DNA of 64,000 nt, from the NCBI GenBank assembly GCA_943789305.1, contig CALSTP010000001.1:1-64000 (forward strand). Direction: 5' to 3'. Positions 33,946 to 44,854 of this stretch are shown here, in pieces; within the stretch, counting starts at the first letter, position 1; every line of letters begins with the position of its first letter. The translations under genes were made by a program, and so were the position numbers. The notes below the pieces were generated by a model. It was given only the letters and a program-made list of their open reading frames with translations. It was not told the origin of the DNA and ran no database searches. This stretch comes from an uncultured Flavobacteriaceae bacterium (GTDB lineage: Bacteria > Bacteroidota > Bacteroidia > Flavobacteriales > Flavobacteriaceae).

Positions 33946-35040
33946 TCACACATAAACTCTTTGAATACGTGGACTAAGGCTTGTTAGAATTTCGTATGAA
34001 ATAGTATTTGCAGAAGCTGTAAAATCCGAAGCAGTAAAGTTTTGATCGAAAATAATAGCTTCCGTTCCAGTGGGGCATTCGATTGATGTTAAGTCTATCA
34101 TAAGCATATCCATACATACATTCCCAATAATGGAAACGGTTTGACCTAAAACACGAACTTTCCCAACACCGTTTCCATATTGCCTCCCGATTCCATCGGC
34201 ATGACCTAATGGAATTATTCCTATTCGACTTTCTTTTGAAGCAATCCATCCTTTGTTATAACCTACATTTTCTCCTTTTTTGACAAAATGAATCTGACAA
34301 ATTGGGGCACTGAGTTTTGCGATTGGTTTGAGTGTTTTATTCCATTCAGGGTTATTTGCAAAACCATAGAGCGCAATTCCTGTTCGAACAGCATCCAATT
34401 GATGTTCAGGATAATTAAAAACACCAGAACTGTTTAAGACATGGAATTTTGGGAGGGAAGGGCAAAGTTCTCGGACCCTTGATTTAATTAATTCAAAAGT
34501 ATCGAATTGTTTTTTTGTGAAAGCACAAGGTTTCGGATTTTCAGAGAATCCTAAATGAGAATAAACACTTTTAATATCGAGTAAAGGACCATTCGATTTC
34601 CTTAAAAAACAGTCTAAATTTTCTGACGAAAAACCAATACGATTCAAGCCTGTATTGCATTTGATATGTACCGGATAGTTTTTAATATTTTTTTCCTTCA
34701 ATAAGGAAATAAATGCATTGCTTATTTCTAAATTGTAAAGAACAGGCTCCAACTGGTGTTCAATAATTTGCTCTAATTGAGCTTCTTGAGGATAAAAAAC
34801 CATAAGGGAATCTTTGATTCCTGCTTTGCGAAGTATTTTACCTTCACTGGCATAAGCTACTGCAAAATAGGTAGCTCCAAGTTTCGAAAGTTCTTGAGCA
34901 ATTCGAACTCCATCATTTCCATATCCATTGGCTTTGACTACAGCAATGAGGGTTGTTTCTGGGTTGAGTTTCGATTTTAGGGTTTTGTAGTTATGTGCTA
35001 AAGAATCCAGGTTAATGGTCAGACGAGCTTCTTTGATCAT
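33946..35040 (-). CDS. alr: Alanine racemase
   Basis: A 364-residue PLP enzyme that converts L- to D-alanine for peptidoglycan. The PLP lysine is K36 in AVVKANGYGNDG. The second catalytic Tyr lies in GENVGYNKGW, and the family segment GNVCMDMLMID is present. Its ATG overlaps the stop of tdk (ATGA), so the two are translated as a unit. Length is normal for the stand-alone racemase. Confidence 0.95.
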   Translation of the reverse strand: MIKEARLTINLDSLAHNYKTLKSKLNPETTLIAVVKANGYGNDGVRIAQELSKLGATYFAVAYASEGKILRKAGIKDSLMVFYPQEAQLEQIIEHQLEPVLYNLEISNAFISLLKEKNIKNYPVHIKCNTGLNRIGFSSENLDCFLRKSNGPLLDIKSVYSHLGFSENPKPCAFTKKQFDTFELIKSRVRELCPSLPKFHVLNSSGVFNYPEHQLDAVRTGIALYGFANNPEWNKTLKPIAKLSAPICQIHFVKKGENVGYNKGWIASKESRIGIIPLGHADGIGRQYGNGVGKVRVLGQTVSIIGNVCMDMLMIDLTSIECPTGTEAIIFDQNFTASDFTASANTISYEILTSLSPRIQRVYV

Positions 35041-35660
35041 GAGTTTTTTTTAGACTTTCCTTTTCTATTTTTTTGAAGTGATTCTTCCTTGCGTGCCTTA
35101 TAAAAAGCTGCTCTACTCAAAGGTTCATAAACTTCCCTTTCCCCCAAAACAACAAGATCATCATCTTGTGAAATTCGGTGACTGTATTGCGCTAAATTCC
35201 CAGTTTGGGTACAGACAGCATGTACTTTGGTAACATACTCGGCTGTTGCCATTAGTGCAGGCATTGGCCCAAATGGATTTCCTTTGAAATCCATATCCAA
35301 ACCTGCAACGATCACACGAATTCCTTGATTGGCAAGATCATTACATATCTGAACTATTTCGGAATCAAAAAATTGAGCCTCATCTATCCCTACAACATCA
35401 CATTCTGAAGCTAAAATGGGAATATTTGCTGCTGCTGGTACAGGTGTTGAACGGATTTTGTTTTGATCATGAGAAGTAACCAAGTCGTCTTCATAACGAT
35501 TGTCGATGCTGGGTTTAAATATTTCAATTTTTTGTTTGGCAAATTGTGCACGTTTGAGACGCCGAATTAATTCTTCTGTTTTTCCAGAAAACATAGAACC
35601 ACAGATTACTTCGATCCACCCGAATTGTTCATTTTGATTTACAGTGTTTTCTAAAAACAT
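35037..35660 (-). CDS. tdk: Thymidine kinase
   Basis: A 207-residue type II thymidine kinase for the salvage of thymidine. Walker A is GSMFSGKT at 21-28, Walker B is VGIDEAQFFD. The usual zinc-binding pair C-x-x-C is reduced to AVCTQTGN, with Thr in place of the second Cys, so one of the structural zinc sites is probably lost or uses other ligands. The C-terminus is Lys-rich (KARKEESLQKNRKGKSKK). It precedes alr with an ATGA overlap. Confidence 0.94.
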   Translation of the reverse strand: MFLENTVNQNEQFGWIEVICGSMFSGKTEELIRRLKRAQFAKQKIEIFKPSIDNRYEDDLVTSHDQNKIRSTPVPAAANIPILASECDVVGIDEAQFFDSEIVQICNDLANQGIRVIVAGLDMDFKGNPFGPMPALMATAEYVTKVHAVCTQTGNLAQYSHRISQDDDLVVLGEREVYEPLSRAAFYKARKEESLQKNRKGKSKKNS

Positions 35661-35738
35661 TTTTGTAATTTTCAGCAGCGCTTTTTAACTAGCCTCAACA
35701 AAAGTATTAAAACTAATTGTTCATAAGAGTCAAATTTA

Positions 35739-36344
35739 ATGATTAATGTACTTCTTTCAGAATTAAAACAAATAGTGCAGTCTATTTTAGATCAAGGGGA
35801 TAGTGTAAATATAGCTGAACTTGAATTACAGGTTCGTGCGCTGCAAAAGCATATCACAATTTTGGAGTATGAAAAGCAAAAGAGTTTAGCAGAAAATTCA
35901 AATAAAGTTGAAGCCGAAGAGGGTGAAAATCCCAAGCAAATTATTGAAGAATCCTCACCCTCTGATACAGAGCCTAATAAAGACGTTTCATCATCAATAG
36001 AAAGCTTGTTTGCTAACGCGATTAGCGATCCCGTTTTTATAAAAAAAGATAATCCAATTCCAACAGCTTCAGATTTACGTGAAGAGAATTCTAAAAACTT
36101 GAATGACATTTTGGGAAAAGGATTAAAAGTAGGGTTGAATGATCGGTTGGCTTTCATAAAAAATTTATTTGATGGAAGTGTTGAAGAGTATCAAAGAGTG
36201 ATTTCACAAATTCAAACTTATGATGATTTTGAAGAAGCAAATGAATTCATCGAAAACCTAGTAAAACCTGACTACAATCATTGGGAAGGTAAAGAATCTT
36301 TTGAGCTGAGGTTTATCAAAATAATTGAACAGAATTTTAACTAA
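35739..36344 (+). CDS. Conserved-looking Bacteroidetes hypothetical protein
   Basis: A 201-residue acidic protein with no recognised family. The first 45 residues look like a coiled coil (ELELQVRALQKHITILE). A low-complexity acidic linker (EESSPSDTEPNKD) follows, and the C-terminal 90 residues form a compact helical domain (LNDRLAFIKNLFDGSVEEY, then FIENLVKPDYNHWEGKE). The position, divergent from tdk and beside rsmI-recJ, suggests a housekeeping role. No signal peptide. Confidence 0.7.
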   Translation: MINVLLSELKQIVQSILDQGDSVNIAELELQVRALQKHITILEYEKQKSLAENSNKVEAEEGENPKQIIEESSPSDTEPNKDVSSSIESLFANAISDPVFIKKDNPIPTASDLREENSKNLNDILGKGLKVGLNDRLAFIKNLFDGSVEEYQRVISQIQTYDDFEEANEFIENLVKPDYNHWEGKESFELRFIKIIEQNFN

Positions 36345-36356
36345 ATCTAACCCCAT

Positions 36357-36710
36357 ATGAACCTACAAAAAAATATTTACTGGACAACAACCCTTCTTCT
36401 TTCACTAATGACCTTAGCAAGTGGGATACTTTATTTAATTCGTACAGAAGAAATCGAAAATGAATTTCTATCTTTAGGTTATCCGACTCATATTATTGTT
36501 CCTTTGGCAGTAGCCAAAATATTAGCCGTAATTACGATATTGAGAAACAGAGGGCAAAAGCTTGTTGAATTGGCTTATGCAGGCTTGTTTTTTGATTTTG
36601 TGTTGGCTGCTACAGCTCATTGGAAGGCTCAGGACGGAGATGTTGGAGGAGCCCTATTTGCTTTAGTTGTTCTGTTGCTGTCTTATTATTATAAAAACAA
36701 AGTTAGATAA
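36357..36710 (+). CDS. DoxX-like four-helix membrane protein
   Basis: A 117-residue protein with four hydrophobic segments and the DoxX-like signature: the first helix ending in SGILYLI, the conserved LGYPTHIIVPLAVAKILAV segment, and AATAHWKAQDG in the loop before the last helix. DoxX-like proteins are poorly characterised. It lies 12 bp after the previous gene and 3 bp before rsmI, so an operon is likely. Confidence 0.8.
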   Translation: MNLQKNIYWTTTLLLSLMTLASGILYLIRTEEIENEFLSLGYPTHIIVPLAVAKILAVITILRNRGQKLVELAYAGLFFDFVLAATAHWKAQDGDVGGALFALVVLLLSYYYKNKVR

Positions 36711-36713
36711 GGA

Positions 36714-37391
36714 GTGGGAAAATTATTTTTGGTGCCAACACCGATCGGTAATCTCAAAGACATAACCTTTAGAGCAATAGAAGTACTGTCGCATGTTGAT
36801 TTAATCTTAGCAGAAGATACTCGCATAAGTAGTAAGCTTTTAAAGCATTACAACATATCAGTATCATTACAGAGCCACCATATGCATAACGAACACAGTA
36901 TGTTGCCATCGATTATTTCAAAATTAAAACAAGGGCAAAACATCGCTTTAATTTCTGATGCTGGCACTCCAGCGATTTCTGACCCTGGATTTTTGTTGCT
37001 TCGAGAAGCAGTTGCCAATAATATTGAAACAGAATGTTTACCTGGAGCTACTGCCTTTGTCCCAGCATTGCTTCAAAGTGCTTTGCCCAACGACCGCTTT
37101 GTTTTTGAAGGATTTCTGCCCCCAAAAAAAGGAAGACAAACTCGTTTAAAACAATTAGCCGAAGAAAATAGAACAATAATCATTTATGAATCCCCTCACA
37201 AAGTTTTAAAAACAGTGACTCAATTTATCGACTTTTTTGGAGCTGAGCGTCAGTTAAGTTTTTCTCGAGAATTAACTAAACTTCATGAAGAAACTTTTCG
37301 AGGAACAATACTAGAAGTAAAAGAATACTTGGAACAAAAACCTCCTAAGGGAGAATTTGTTTTATGCATTGCAGGTAAACCTAAGAAATAA
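36714..37391 (+). CDS. rsmI: 16S rRNA 2'-O-ribose C1402 methyltransferase
   Basis: A 225-residue SAM-dependent tetrapyrrole-methylase-fold enzyme. N-terminal LFLVPTPIGNLKDIT and the SDAGTPAISDPG motif near residue 80-92 are diagnostic; LPGATAF is also present. RsmI methylates the ribose of C1402 in 16S rRNA. It begins with a GTG at 36714, 3 bp after the DoxX-like gene, and recJ starts 1 bp after its stop. The C-terminal segment found in some E. coli-type RsmI proteins is absent. Confidence 0.94.
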   Translation: MGKLFLVPTPIGNLKDITFRAIEVLSHVDLILAEDTRISSKLLKHYNISVSLQSHHMHNEHSMLPSIISKLKQGQNIALISDAGTPAISDPGFLLLREAVANNIETECLPGATAFVPALLQSALPNDRFVFEGFLPPKKGRQTRLKQLAEENRTIIIYESPHKVLKTVTQFIDFFGAERQLSFSRELTKLHEETFRGTILEVKEYLEQKPPKGEFVLCIAGKPKK

Positions 37392-37392
37392 G

Positions 37393-39090
37393 ATGCGTTG
37401 GGAATCTAAATCAACTCCAGACTCTAAAAAAGTAAAAGACATACAGGAAGCTTTGCAAATTCCTGAAACCATAGCAATACTTTTAATTCAAAGAGGGATA
37501 GAGGATCTTGAGAGCGCTAAAGCTTTTTTTAGGCCGCAATTGACCGATTTACATGATCCTTTTTTGATGCAAGATATGCAAGAAGCTGTTGAACGGATTG
37601 ATCAGGGTTGTCGCGATCAAGATGCTCTTATGATTTATGGAGATTACGATGTTGATGGAACCACATCGGTTTCTTTAGTGTATTCTTTTCTTAAACCCTT
37701 ATTCCAAAAAATAATCCCCTACATACCCGATCGGTATACCGAGGGTTATGGAATTTCATATCAAGGGATTGATGTTGCAGCTGAAAAAGGAGTACGATTG
37801 ATTATTGCATTAGATTGTGGAATCAAGGCGGTTGAGAAAGTGAAATATGCTCAATCAAAAGGGATTGATTTTATCATCTGTGATCACCATTTACCTGCTG
37901 AAAAAATTCCAGATGCAGTTGCTGTTTTAGATCCAAAACGATCCGATTGTAATTATCCTTATAAGGAGCTATGTGGTTGTGGTATTGGTTTTAAACTAAT
38001 ACAGGCTCTTACAACTTTTTGGAAGGAAGACCCAAAAGAACTTTATTCTTATTTGGATTTAGTCGCTACTGCAATTGCAGCTGATATCGTTCCCATGACA
38101 GGAGAAAATAGAATTCTAGCCTTTTATGGGATTGAACAACTTAGGAGGGATCCAAGGATTGGATTAAAACCTTTAATCTCCCATCTCAAAAAACCCCTAA
38201 CCGTAACGGATTTAGTTTTTATTATAGCTCCACGAATTAATGCAGCAGGGCGAATGGACAATGCCCTTAATGCGGTAAAACTACTTGTAGAAAAAGAACC
38301 TAATGCTGCTGAACAATTTGCCGCGATAATTGAGACCTTAAATTCTGAAAGACGAACAACTGATGAACGTATTACCAAAGAAGCACTTAATTTAATTGAT
38401 AACTTAGGCGAACAAGATCGATACAGTACAGTAGTTTGTAGTAAAGGTTGGCATAAGGGAGTTATTGGAATTGTAGCTTCTCGCCTTATCGAGACCCATT
38501 ATCGACCAACTGTAGTTTTTTCAGTTGATGATGATAACATGGTTGGTTCTGTTCGCTCTGTAAAAGGATTTAATGTTTATGAAGCTTTAGAAGCTTGCAA
38601 GAGTCATATTGTTCAATTTGGAGGGCACAAATATGCAGCAGGATTGACGATAAAAAAAAACCAATATGAAGCTTTTAAAAAAGCTTTTGAGCAAGCAGTT
38701 CAAGAACATATTTTACCAGAGCAACGCATTCCAAAGGTTGTTTATGATTTAGAAGTATCTCTTTCAGAATTAACCCCAAAACTATTTAGAATTTTGGAGC
38801 AACTAGCCCCTTTTGGTCCACAAAATATGCGTCCTGTTTTTAGAACAAATAATGTTTTGGATTCGGGTCATTCAAAAGCAGTTGGGAAAGATGGTTCGCA
38901 CCTGCGTTTATCGATTCAAACAGAATCAAGTCCAATGATTGGAATTGCTTTTAGTCAAGCAAACTTTTTAAATCATATTCAATCAAAAAAACCTTTTGAT
39001 TTGGTTTATACTTTAGATAAAAACGAATGGAATGGTCAAACTTCTCTTCAGTTAAAAGTCAAAGATTTGATGACCTATGCATCTAGATGA
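37393..39090 (+). CDS. recJ: Single-stranded-DNA-specific exonuclease RecJ
   Basis: A 565-residue DHH-family nuclease that resects 5' ends of single-stranded DNA in recombination and repair. The metal motifs are D84, D86 and D88 (YGDYDVDG) and D164-H165-H166 (CDHH). The DHHA1 segment is marked by [12 protein letters not shown] 37393 is chosen because the protein begins RWESKSTPD, like relatives; a frame-internal ATG upstream would overlap rsmI. Its last 16 bases overlap the convergent pgi gene. Confidence 0.95.
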   Translation: MRWESKSTPDSKKVKDIQEALQIPETIAILLIQRGIEDLESAKAFFRPQLTDLHDPFLMQDMQEAVERIDQGCRDQDALMIYGDYDVDGTTSVSLVYSFLKPLFQKIIPYIPDRYTEGYGISYQGIDVAAEKGVRLIIALDCGIKAVEKVKYAQSKGIDFIICDHHLPAEKIPDAVAVLDPKRSDCNYPYKELCGCGIGFKLIQALTTFWKEDPKELYSYLDLVATAIAADIVPMTGENRILAFYGIEQLRRDPRIGLKPLISHLKKPLTVTDLVFIIAPRINAAGRMDNALNAVKLLVEKEPNAAEQFAAIIETLNSERRTTDERITKEALNLIDNLGEQDRYSTVVCSKGWHKGVIGIVASRLIETHYRPTVVFSVDDDNMVGSVRSVKGFNVYEALEACKSHIVQFGGHKYAAGLTIKKNQYEAFKKAFEQAVQEHILPEQRIPKVVYDLEVSLSELTPKLFRILEQLAPFGPQNMRPVFRTNNVLDSGHSKAVGKDGSHLRLSIQTESSPMIGIAFSQANFLNHIQSKKPFDLVYTLDKNEWNGQTSLQLKVKDLMTYASR

Positions 39091-40712
39091 TTTAATAACC
39101 CTTGAGTTGACTGATCATGTGGATTTTTGGTTTCTTTGGTAATGTCTGTTAAAATAACTGAAGCCAATTGTTTTCCCAATTCAACACCCCATTGATCGTA
39201 GCTAAAGATGTTCCAAATCACTCCTTGCACAAAGATTTTGTGCTCATACATGGAAACTAACTTTCCTAAGCTTTCTGGAGTTAAGGCATCGATCATTAAA
39301 GTATTGGTGGGTTGATTTCCTTTAAAAATTTTGAAAGGCAATAAGGCATTTATTTCTTCCGATGATTTTTTTGAACTAATCAATTCTTTGTGGACTGTTT
39401 TATCATTTTTCCCTTGCATTAAAGCTTCTGTTTGAGCCAAAAAGTTTGCCATTAGTTTTTGATGATGATCAATTTCTCCATAAAGAGGTTTTTTGAAACC
39501 AATAAAGTCAGCGGGAATTAATTTGGTTCCTTGATGTATTAATTGAAAAAAGGCATGCTGGGCATTGGTTCCTGACCCTCCCCAAATAATAGTCCCAGTT
39601 TGGTAATTTACTTGTTTTCCATTTCGATCAACACTTTTACCGTTGCTTTCCATAATACCTTGTTGTAGGTAGGCAGGAAGGTTTCTGAGATATTGGGTAT
39701 ATGGAATTATTGCTTCACTTTCTGCTCCCCAAAAATTGTTGTACCAAATACTAATTAGAGCCAATATTACAGGAATATTTTTTTCGAAAGGTTCTTTTTT
39801 AAAATGGGTGTCCATGGCATTTGCGCCCCTAAGAAGGGCTTCAAAATTTTCTGAACCAACTGCTAAAGCAATACTCAAACCAACTGCAGACCACAAAGAG
39901 AATCGCCCTCCAACCCAATCTTTCATCGGAAATACATTGTCTGAATGAATTCCAAATTCCTCAATTTTTTCAAGGTTTGTAGAGACCGCTACAAAATGCA
40001 TTGCTATGGCTTCTTCTGAAGCTTGTTTTAAGAACCATTTGCGAATGGTATTAGCATTAGTCAATGTTTCTTGAGTTGTAAAGGTTTTAGATACAATTAC
40101 AAATAAGGTCGTTTCAGGATCTATTTTTTTAAGAATTTCATGAACATGATCTCCTTCAACATTCGACACAAAATGTGTTTTGAGGTGATTTTTATAATAC
40201 TCTAACCCTTCTACGATCATTGCTGGCCCCAGATCTGAGCCTCCTATACCGATGTTTACTATATCAGTAATAGCCTTACCTGTAAATCCTTTATGAGTTC
40301 CAGAGATAATTGATGAAGTGAATTGACTGATTTTTTCTTTTACCGCAAAAACTCCCGGGATAACATCCAAGCCATCAACAAAAACCTGATCATTTTTTTG
40401 AGATCTGAGGGCAGTATGGAGCACTGCTCTATTCTCAGTTTGATTGATAGACTCTCCTTCAAAGTAAGCCTTAATAGCACTATTTAGACCACATTCTTCC
40501 GCCAACTCAATGAGTAGGTTTAGGGTTTCTTCACTCATTCTATTTTTTGAATAATCAACTAAAAAATCTTCCCAATGAATAGACAGATCGTTAAAGCGAT
40601 TTTTTTCATTTTGGAACGCATCTTGAAGTTTTAAATTTTTTTGTGTCTCAAAATGTTTTTCAAGTTTTTTCCAAGCTTGGGTTTGGGTTGGATTTATGTT
40701 TTGTAATGCCAT
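39075..40712 (-). CDS. pgi: Glucose-6-phosphate isomerase
   Basis: A 545-residue glycolytic enzyme that interconverts glucose-6-P and fructose-6-P. Family signatures include [40 protein letters not shown] and [10 protein letters not shown] with an adjacent active-site region [14 protein letters not shown]. Length is that of the E. coli-type enzyme. It is 4 bp downstream of the M23 lipoprotein gene on the same strand and overlaps recJ by 16 bp at its 3' end. Confidence 0.96.
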   Translation of the reverse strand: MALQNINPTQTQAWKKLEKHFETQKNLKLQDAFQNEKNRFNDLSIHWEDFLVDYSKNRMSEETLNLLIELAEECGLNSAIKAYFEGESINQTENRAVLHTALRSQKNDQVFVDGLDVIPGVFAVKEKISQFTSSIISGTHKGFTGKAITDIVNIGIGGSDLGPAMIVEGLEYYKNHLKTHFVSNVEGDHVHEILKKIDPETTLFVIVSKTFTTQETLTNANTIRKWFLKQASEEAIAMHFVAVSTNLEKIEEFGIHSDNVFPMKDWVGGRFSLWSAVGLSIALAVGSENFEALLRGANAMDTHFKKEPFEKNIPVILALISIWYNNFWGAESEAIIPYTQYLRNLPAYLQQGIMESNGKSVDRNGKQVNYQTGTIIWGGSGTNAQHAFFQLIHQGTKLIPADFIGFKKPLYGEIDHHQKLMANFLAQTEALMQGKNDKTVHKELISSKKSSEEINALLPFKIFKGNQPTNTLMIDALTPESLGKLVSMYEHKIFVQGVIWNIFSYDQWGVELGKQLASVILTDITKETKNPHDQSTQGLLNHLDA

Positions 40713-40716
40713 AATT

Positions 40717-42018
40717 TTAATTCAATACTAAAGTTTGGTCTGTTTTTTGTTCTTCAAAAGACAAACAATGAATTTGTGTTTGTAAGTGTTTAATGTGGGT
40801 TAAAAATTGTTTTTTTAATTTATTAGAAATGGGTTTTGCTTCTGGGAGTTTTTGTTTGAAAGGGTCGACTTGTCTACCATTTTTCCAAAAGCGATAACAT
40901 ACATGAGGCCCTGATGTATTTCCTGTCATTCCTACCCAACCAATAACATCACCTTGATTTACAAATTGACCCACACGTACTTTTCTTCGCTTCATGTGGA
41001 GGTATTGTGTTGAGTAAGTGTTGTTGTGTTTGATTTTTACATAATTACCGTTTCCTCTAGCATAGCTTGATTTTACAACAGTTCCTTTTGCAGTAGCCAT
41101 AATTGGAGTCCCTACTGGAGCAGCATAATCAGTTCCTTTATGGGGTTTAACTCTTCCGTAATAGGCAATCCGTCTTTTCAGATTATAGCGTGATGAGATT
41201 CTACTAAAGTTAACAGGAGCTTTTAGAAACGCTCGACGAAGATTCTTGGCTTCTGCGTCAAAATAATCTACAATTCCTTTGACACTATCGGTTTGAAATT
41301 CAAAGGCATAAAGGGGCTTGTTTCGATGCTCAAAATAAGCCGCTTTAATTTTTTCTATTCCAATAGAAATGCTATCATCAACAAAACGCTCTGTATATAT
41401 TACTTTGAATCGATCTTCTTTATCAAGTCTTGTAAAGTCTATCGTCCATGCATATACATTTGCTAGATAATAAGTCAAATCACTGTTGTATCCACTAGAA
41501 TTCATAGTGTCGTATAAAGAACTCTTAATAACTCCAGTTGCTTCGAGTTCAACTACACGAGTTGGTTTTTTAATTTTTTGTGCGAAAAGACTGTCTTTGA
41601 GTTGAACTACATCATAGCTCTCAACTCCGGGATGATATATAAAAGCATGAGGTTTTGGGATACTGTCCTTTGAAAGTATTAAGGAATATGGTTTACCTAT
41701 TTGTAATTTTCTAATATTAACCTCAGATTTTTTAATTACCTGTAAGATTTTATATACTTCAGGATAATCAATTCCATTTTGTTCTAAAATCCCTCCAAAG
41801 GTATCTCCACGTTTTATTTTTAATTTTTTTACATCGTATCGGTTTAGATCATACCCATACTCCATATTGGGTTTAATTATAACTTCCGTTTTAATCAAAG
41901 GGTCGTCTTTTTTAGTGGCATTGTTTTCACAAGATATGAAAACCATGACTGCCATCAAGACCCACAAAAGGCTATACAAGTCTTTAAAATAAATTACTTT
42001 GTGTTGCATAATTTGCAT
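40717..42018 (-). CDS. M23 peptidase lipoprotein with a LysM/OapA-like domain
   Basis: A 433-residue protein with a lipoprotein signal whose lipobox Cys is C30 (VMVFISC). A LysM-like region ([17 protein letters not shown], about 70-110) precedes the C-terminal LytM/M23 domain. Zinc ligands are the His and Asp of HKGTDYAAP, the His of LHMKRRK and the His of GPHVCYRF. Such proteins cut cell-wall cross-links or activate amidases during cell separation. Bacteroidetes keep one such gene near pgi; that context is recalled, not checked. Confidence 0.9.
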   Translation of the reverse strand: MQIMQHKVIYFKDLYSLLWVLMAVMVFISCENNATKKDDPLIKTEVIIKPNMEYGYDLNRYDVKKLKIKRGDTFGGILEQNGIDYPEVYKILQVIKKSEVNIRKLQIGKPYSLILSKDSIPKPHAFIYHPGVESYDVVQLKDSLFAQKIKKPTRVVELEATGVIKSSLYDTMNSSGYNSDLTYYLANVYAWTIDFTRLDKEDRFKVIYTERFVDDSISIGIEKIKAAYFEHRNKPLYAFEFQTDSVKGIVDYFDAEAKNLRRAFLKAPVNFSRISSRYNLKRRIAYYGRVKPHKGTDYAAPVGTPIMATAKGTVVKSSYARGNGNYVKIKHNNTYSTQYLHMKRRKVRVGQFVNQGDVIGWVGMTGNTSGPHVCYRFWKNGRQVDPFKQKLPEAKPISNKLKKQFLTHIKHLQTQIHCLSFEEQKTDQTLVLN

Positions 42019-42078
42019 ACAAATTTCGGAATGTTTTGGGGATCAAATCTCTTTTTTGTCGAAAACTTAACAACAAAT

Positions 42079-42894
42079 TTATATTTTAATTTTAAAAGGA
42101 TGTTTGAGGTTCTTAAAGTTTTCAAGGTCACATTTTATTGACCCAACAGCAATGTCAGCTTGAAGACGAACAGGAATTTTATTTTTATCATTACTTACCC
42201 ATAAAGTAACGCTTTCTTCTTCTCTAAAAACACGCCCACTTTGAACATAGGGGATATATTTTCTACACGAGATTTTCCCAAATTTTGTATTGAGTGTTTC
42301 TAGTCCTAAAAATTTAAGTTTAAATAGATAATTTTCAGAATCGAAAAACATGTTAATTGACACACTTTCTCCGGGGTTCATTGAAGAGGTGTTTTTAACA
42401 TTTCTCAGGTAATAAAAAGCTGAAATAAGATCATGAGCATTAGGGTTTACCTTTATTTCATGATACTTATTTTTCTTTTTGTCGTTTATTTTTGCAATTT
42501 CATTCTCATGATCAAAGCGTATTTCCAGATCTTTGGTATAACCGCCTTCATTGATGTTTCTTACAAACCACAACGGCAGACCTGTTTCTTGGCTGAAATA
42601 GCTATCATAATAATCTTCTACTTTGAATAGGATTCGAGCGATACCTGTTGTTGCTCCATATCCTTTTGCATGAAAAACGGGAATCCCATCGATGGTGTCA
42701 TTTTCTAACTCAAGAGTAACATAACTAGCATTAAAAATTCCGTAGTGGATTCGGAATTCAAACCACTCCCCGTTTTTAAAAGCATTTTGTTTTTGTTCGA
42801 AAGGAGTTTTAATAGAATCAATACTATGCTGCCCCTTGGCAAAACAGGACATCAAAAAAAAGCTCAAAAGAAAAATATTGGTTAGTTTTTTCAC
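42079..42894 (-). CDS. DUF3108-family exported protein
   Basis: A 271-residue protein with a signal peptide (NIFLLSFFLMSCFAKG). It fits DUF3108: an N-terminal FKNGEWFEFRIHYG, the pattern of a barrel-like beta structure, and the KIPVRLQADIAVGSIKCDLEN ending. These are periplasmic proteins of unknown role. A Cys in the leader (SC) may be a lipobox, but the surrounding residues do not fit well. It sits 60 bp upstream of the M23 gene on the same strand. Confidence 0.8.
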   Translation of the reverse strand: MKKLTNIFLLSFFLMSCFAKGQHSIDSIKTPFEQKQNAFKNGEWFEFRIHYGIFNASYVTLELENDTIDGIPVFHAKGYGATTGIARILFKVEDYYDSYFSQETGLPLWFVRNINEGGYTKDLEIRFDHENEIAKINDKKKNKYHEIKVNPNAHDLISAFYYLRNVKNTSSMNPGESVSINMFFDSENYLFKLKFLGLETLNTKFGKISCRKYIPYVQSGRVFREEESVTLWVSNDKNKIPVRLQADIAVGSIKCDLENFKNLKHPFKIKI

Positions 42895-42913
42895 TTTTTA
42901 AATTAATTAACCT

Positions 42914-42921
42914 ACAAGATA
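42914..42921 (-). promoter_or_regulatory. Possible -7 box before the DUF3108 gene
   Basis: On the minus strand TATCTTGT resembles TAnnTTTG with two changes, about 20 bp before the ATG. It is a weak match and no -33 TTG was verified. Confidence 0.25.
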
Positions 42922-42965
42922 AATAAAATAGGTAAAAATAAAAGTTCAAAAATGTCAAGAAAATG

Positions 42966-44771
42966 TTATTTTTTTTTAGAGTTTTCTTGGAGTTGATTAT
43001 AAAGAAGGGTTCCCTTTGAATTACCGATAAGCTGAATTAAATCATCTTTATTAGCTTCTTTAATTCTTTTAAAAGATTTGAATTTTTTCAATAAAGTTTC
43101 TTTAGTTTTAGGACCAATTCCAGGGAAAAAATCTAAGCCAGATTGAATGGCTTTTTTACTTCTTTTATTTCTATGTAATGTAATCCCAAACCGATGGGCT
43201 TCATTTCTAAGAAATTGAATTATTTTAAGGCTTTCCGACTTTTTATCTAGATATAGGGGGACGGGGTCTTCAGGGAAATAAATCTCTTCTAATCTTTTTG
43301 CAATCCCAACAATAGCAATTTCCCCCCTCAACCCTAAACGATCTATACTTTTTAATGCCGATGACAATTGCCCCTTACCTCCATCTACAATGATGAGCTG
43401 AGGTAGAGATTTTTTTTCTTCCAACAAACGTTTATACCGGCGGTAAACAACTTCTTCCATTGATGCAAAATCATCAGGGCCTTCCACAGTTTTAATGTTG
43501 TAATGTCGATATTCTTTTTTGGTGGGTTTTCCATTTTTAAAAACAACACAAGCTGCTACAGGATTTGATCCTTGAAGGTTTGAGTTGTCAAAGCATTCGA
43601 TGTGTCTGGGTTCAGAGGAAAGGCGTAAATCATTTTTCATTTGACTCATTAATCGATTGGTATGACGATCTGGGTCAACAATTTTAATTTGTTTAAATCG
43701 TTCCATTCGAAAATACTTTGCATTTCTTTCTGAGAGATCTAAAATCTTTTTTTTATCTCCAACTTGGGGTACGGTAACTCGAATTGATTTTCCAAAGTTT
43801 AAGGGAAATGGGAGGTAAATTTCGGGAGATTGGGAATTAAATCGTTGGCGAATTTCAATTATGGCAAGGGATAAAATTTCTTCTGGAGTTTCCTCTAATT
43901 TTTTTTTAATTTCAAGGGTATTTGAACGAATGATTGATCCAAAGGAGAGCTGCAAAAAATTAACATAGCCATACTGATCGTCTGTGACAATTGAAAAAAC
44001 ATCAACATTATTTATTTTTGGATTAACAATAGTCGATTTTGACTGATAGGTTTCTAAAATTTCTAGTTTATTTTTTATTTTTTGAGCCTCTTCATACTCC
44101 ATTTTGATTGCGTGTTCTTTCATTTGAGTTTTAAAACCCTGTAAAGATTCTTTAAAATTTCCCTTAAGTATAGAGCGAATCGCTTTTATATTTTGATTGT
44201 ATTGTTCTTCGGTTATTTTGTTTTCACAAGGAGCTAAACAATTACCAATATGATATTCTAAACAAACTTTATATTTTTTGCCAGCAACTTTTTCTTTGGA
44301 TAAATCGAAAGTACAACTTCGAATGGGGTATAGACCACGTATCAAATCCAACAAAATATAAACCATTTTTTTATTGGTATAGGGGCCATAATAATCCGAT
44401 CCATCTTTGATTACTCTTCGGGTAGAAAAAATTCTTGGGAAGCGCTCTTTTTTGATGCAAATCCAAGGATAGGTTTTATCATCTTTGAGTAGGATGTTGT
44501 AGCGAGGTTTATGTTTTTTGATGAGGTTATTTTCAAGCAAAAGAGCATCCATTTCACTTTCAACAACGATGTGCTCGATCCGAACAATGTTTTTTACCAA
44601 TAACCTTGTTTTGTTACTGTCGTGTGTTTTGTTGAAATAGGAACTTACTCGACGTTTCAAATTAATTGCCTTTCCAATGTAAATGATCAAATCATTCTTA
44701 TCAAAATATTGATATACTCCAGGTTCTTGTGGTAAAGTTTGAATTTGGATGGTTAATGCCGAGCTCTTCAT
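42966..44771 (-). CDS. uvrC: Excinuclease ABC subunit C
   Basis: A 601-residue nucleotide excision repair nuclease. In order: an N-terminal GIY-YIG domain (PGVYQYFDKND, then IYIGKAINLKRRV) for the 3' cut, a UVR motif near 205-240 for UvrB contact, an RNase-H-like domain for the 5' cut (HIECFDNSNLQGSNPVAACVV, IIVDGGKGQL), and a C-terminal helix-hairpin-helix pair (FFPGIGPKTKETLLKKFKS). Length is normal. It is divergent to the 5-formyl-THF cyclo-ligase gene. Confidence 0.96.
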   Translation of the reverse strand: MKSSALTIQIQTLPQEPGVYQYFDKNDLIIYIGKAINLKRRVSSYFNKTHDSNKTRLLVKNIVRIEHIVVESEMDALLLENNLIKKHKPRYNILLKDDKTYPWICIKKERFPRIFSTRRVIKDGSDYYGPYTNKKMVYILLDLIRGLYPIRSCTFDLSKEKVAGKKYKVCLEYHIGNCLAPCENKITEEQYNQNIKAIRSILKGNFKESLQGFKTQMKEHAIKMEYEEAQKIKNKLEILETYQSKSTIVNPKINNVDVFSIVTDDQYGYVNFLQLSFGSIIRSNTLEIKKKLEETPEEILSLAIIEIRQRFNSQSPEIYLPFPLNFGKSIRVTVPQVGDKKKILDLSERNAKYFRMERFKQIKIVDPDRHTNRLMSQMKNDLRLSSEPRHIECFDNSNLQGSNPVAACVVFKNGKPTKKEYRHYNIKTVEGPDDFASMEEVVYRRYKRLLEEKKSLPQLIIVDGGKGQLSSALKSIDRLGLRGEIAIVGIAKRLEEIYFPEDPVPLYLDKKSESLKIIQFLRNEAHRFGITLHRNKRSKKAIQSGLDFFPGIGPKTKETLLKKFKSFKRIKEANKDDLIQLIGNSKGTLLYNQLQENSKKK

Positions 44772-44854
44772 TTGTTTTCTGGAGGATTTTGTTCCTAAAA
44801 TTCATAGGTTCATTAACGAAAATAATTATTTTCTTTGTGAGTACAATTTTAACA

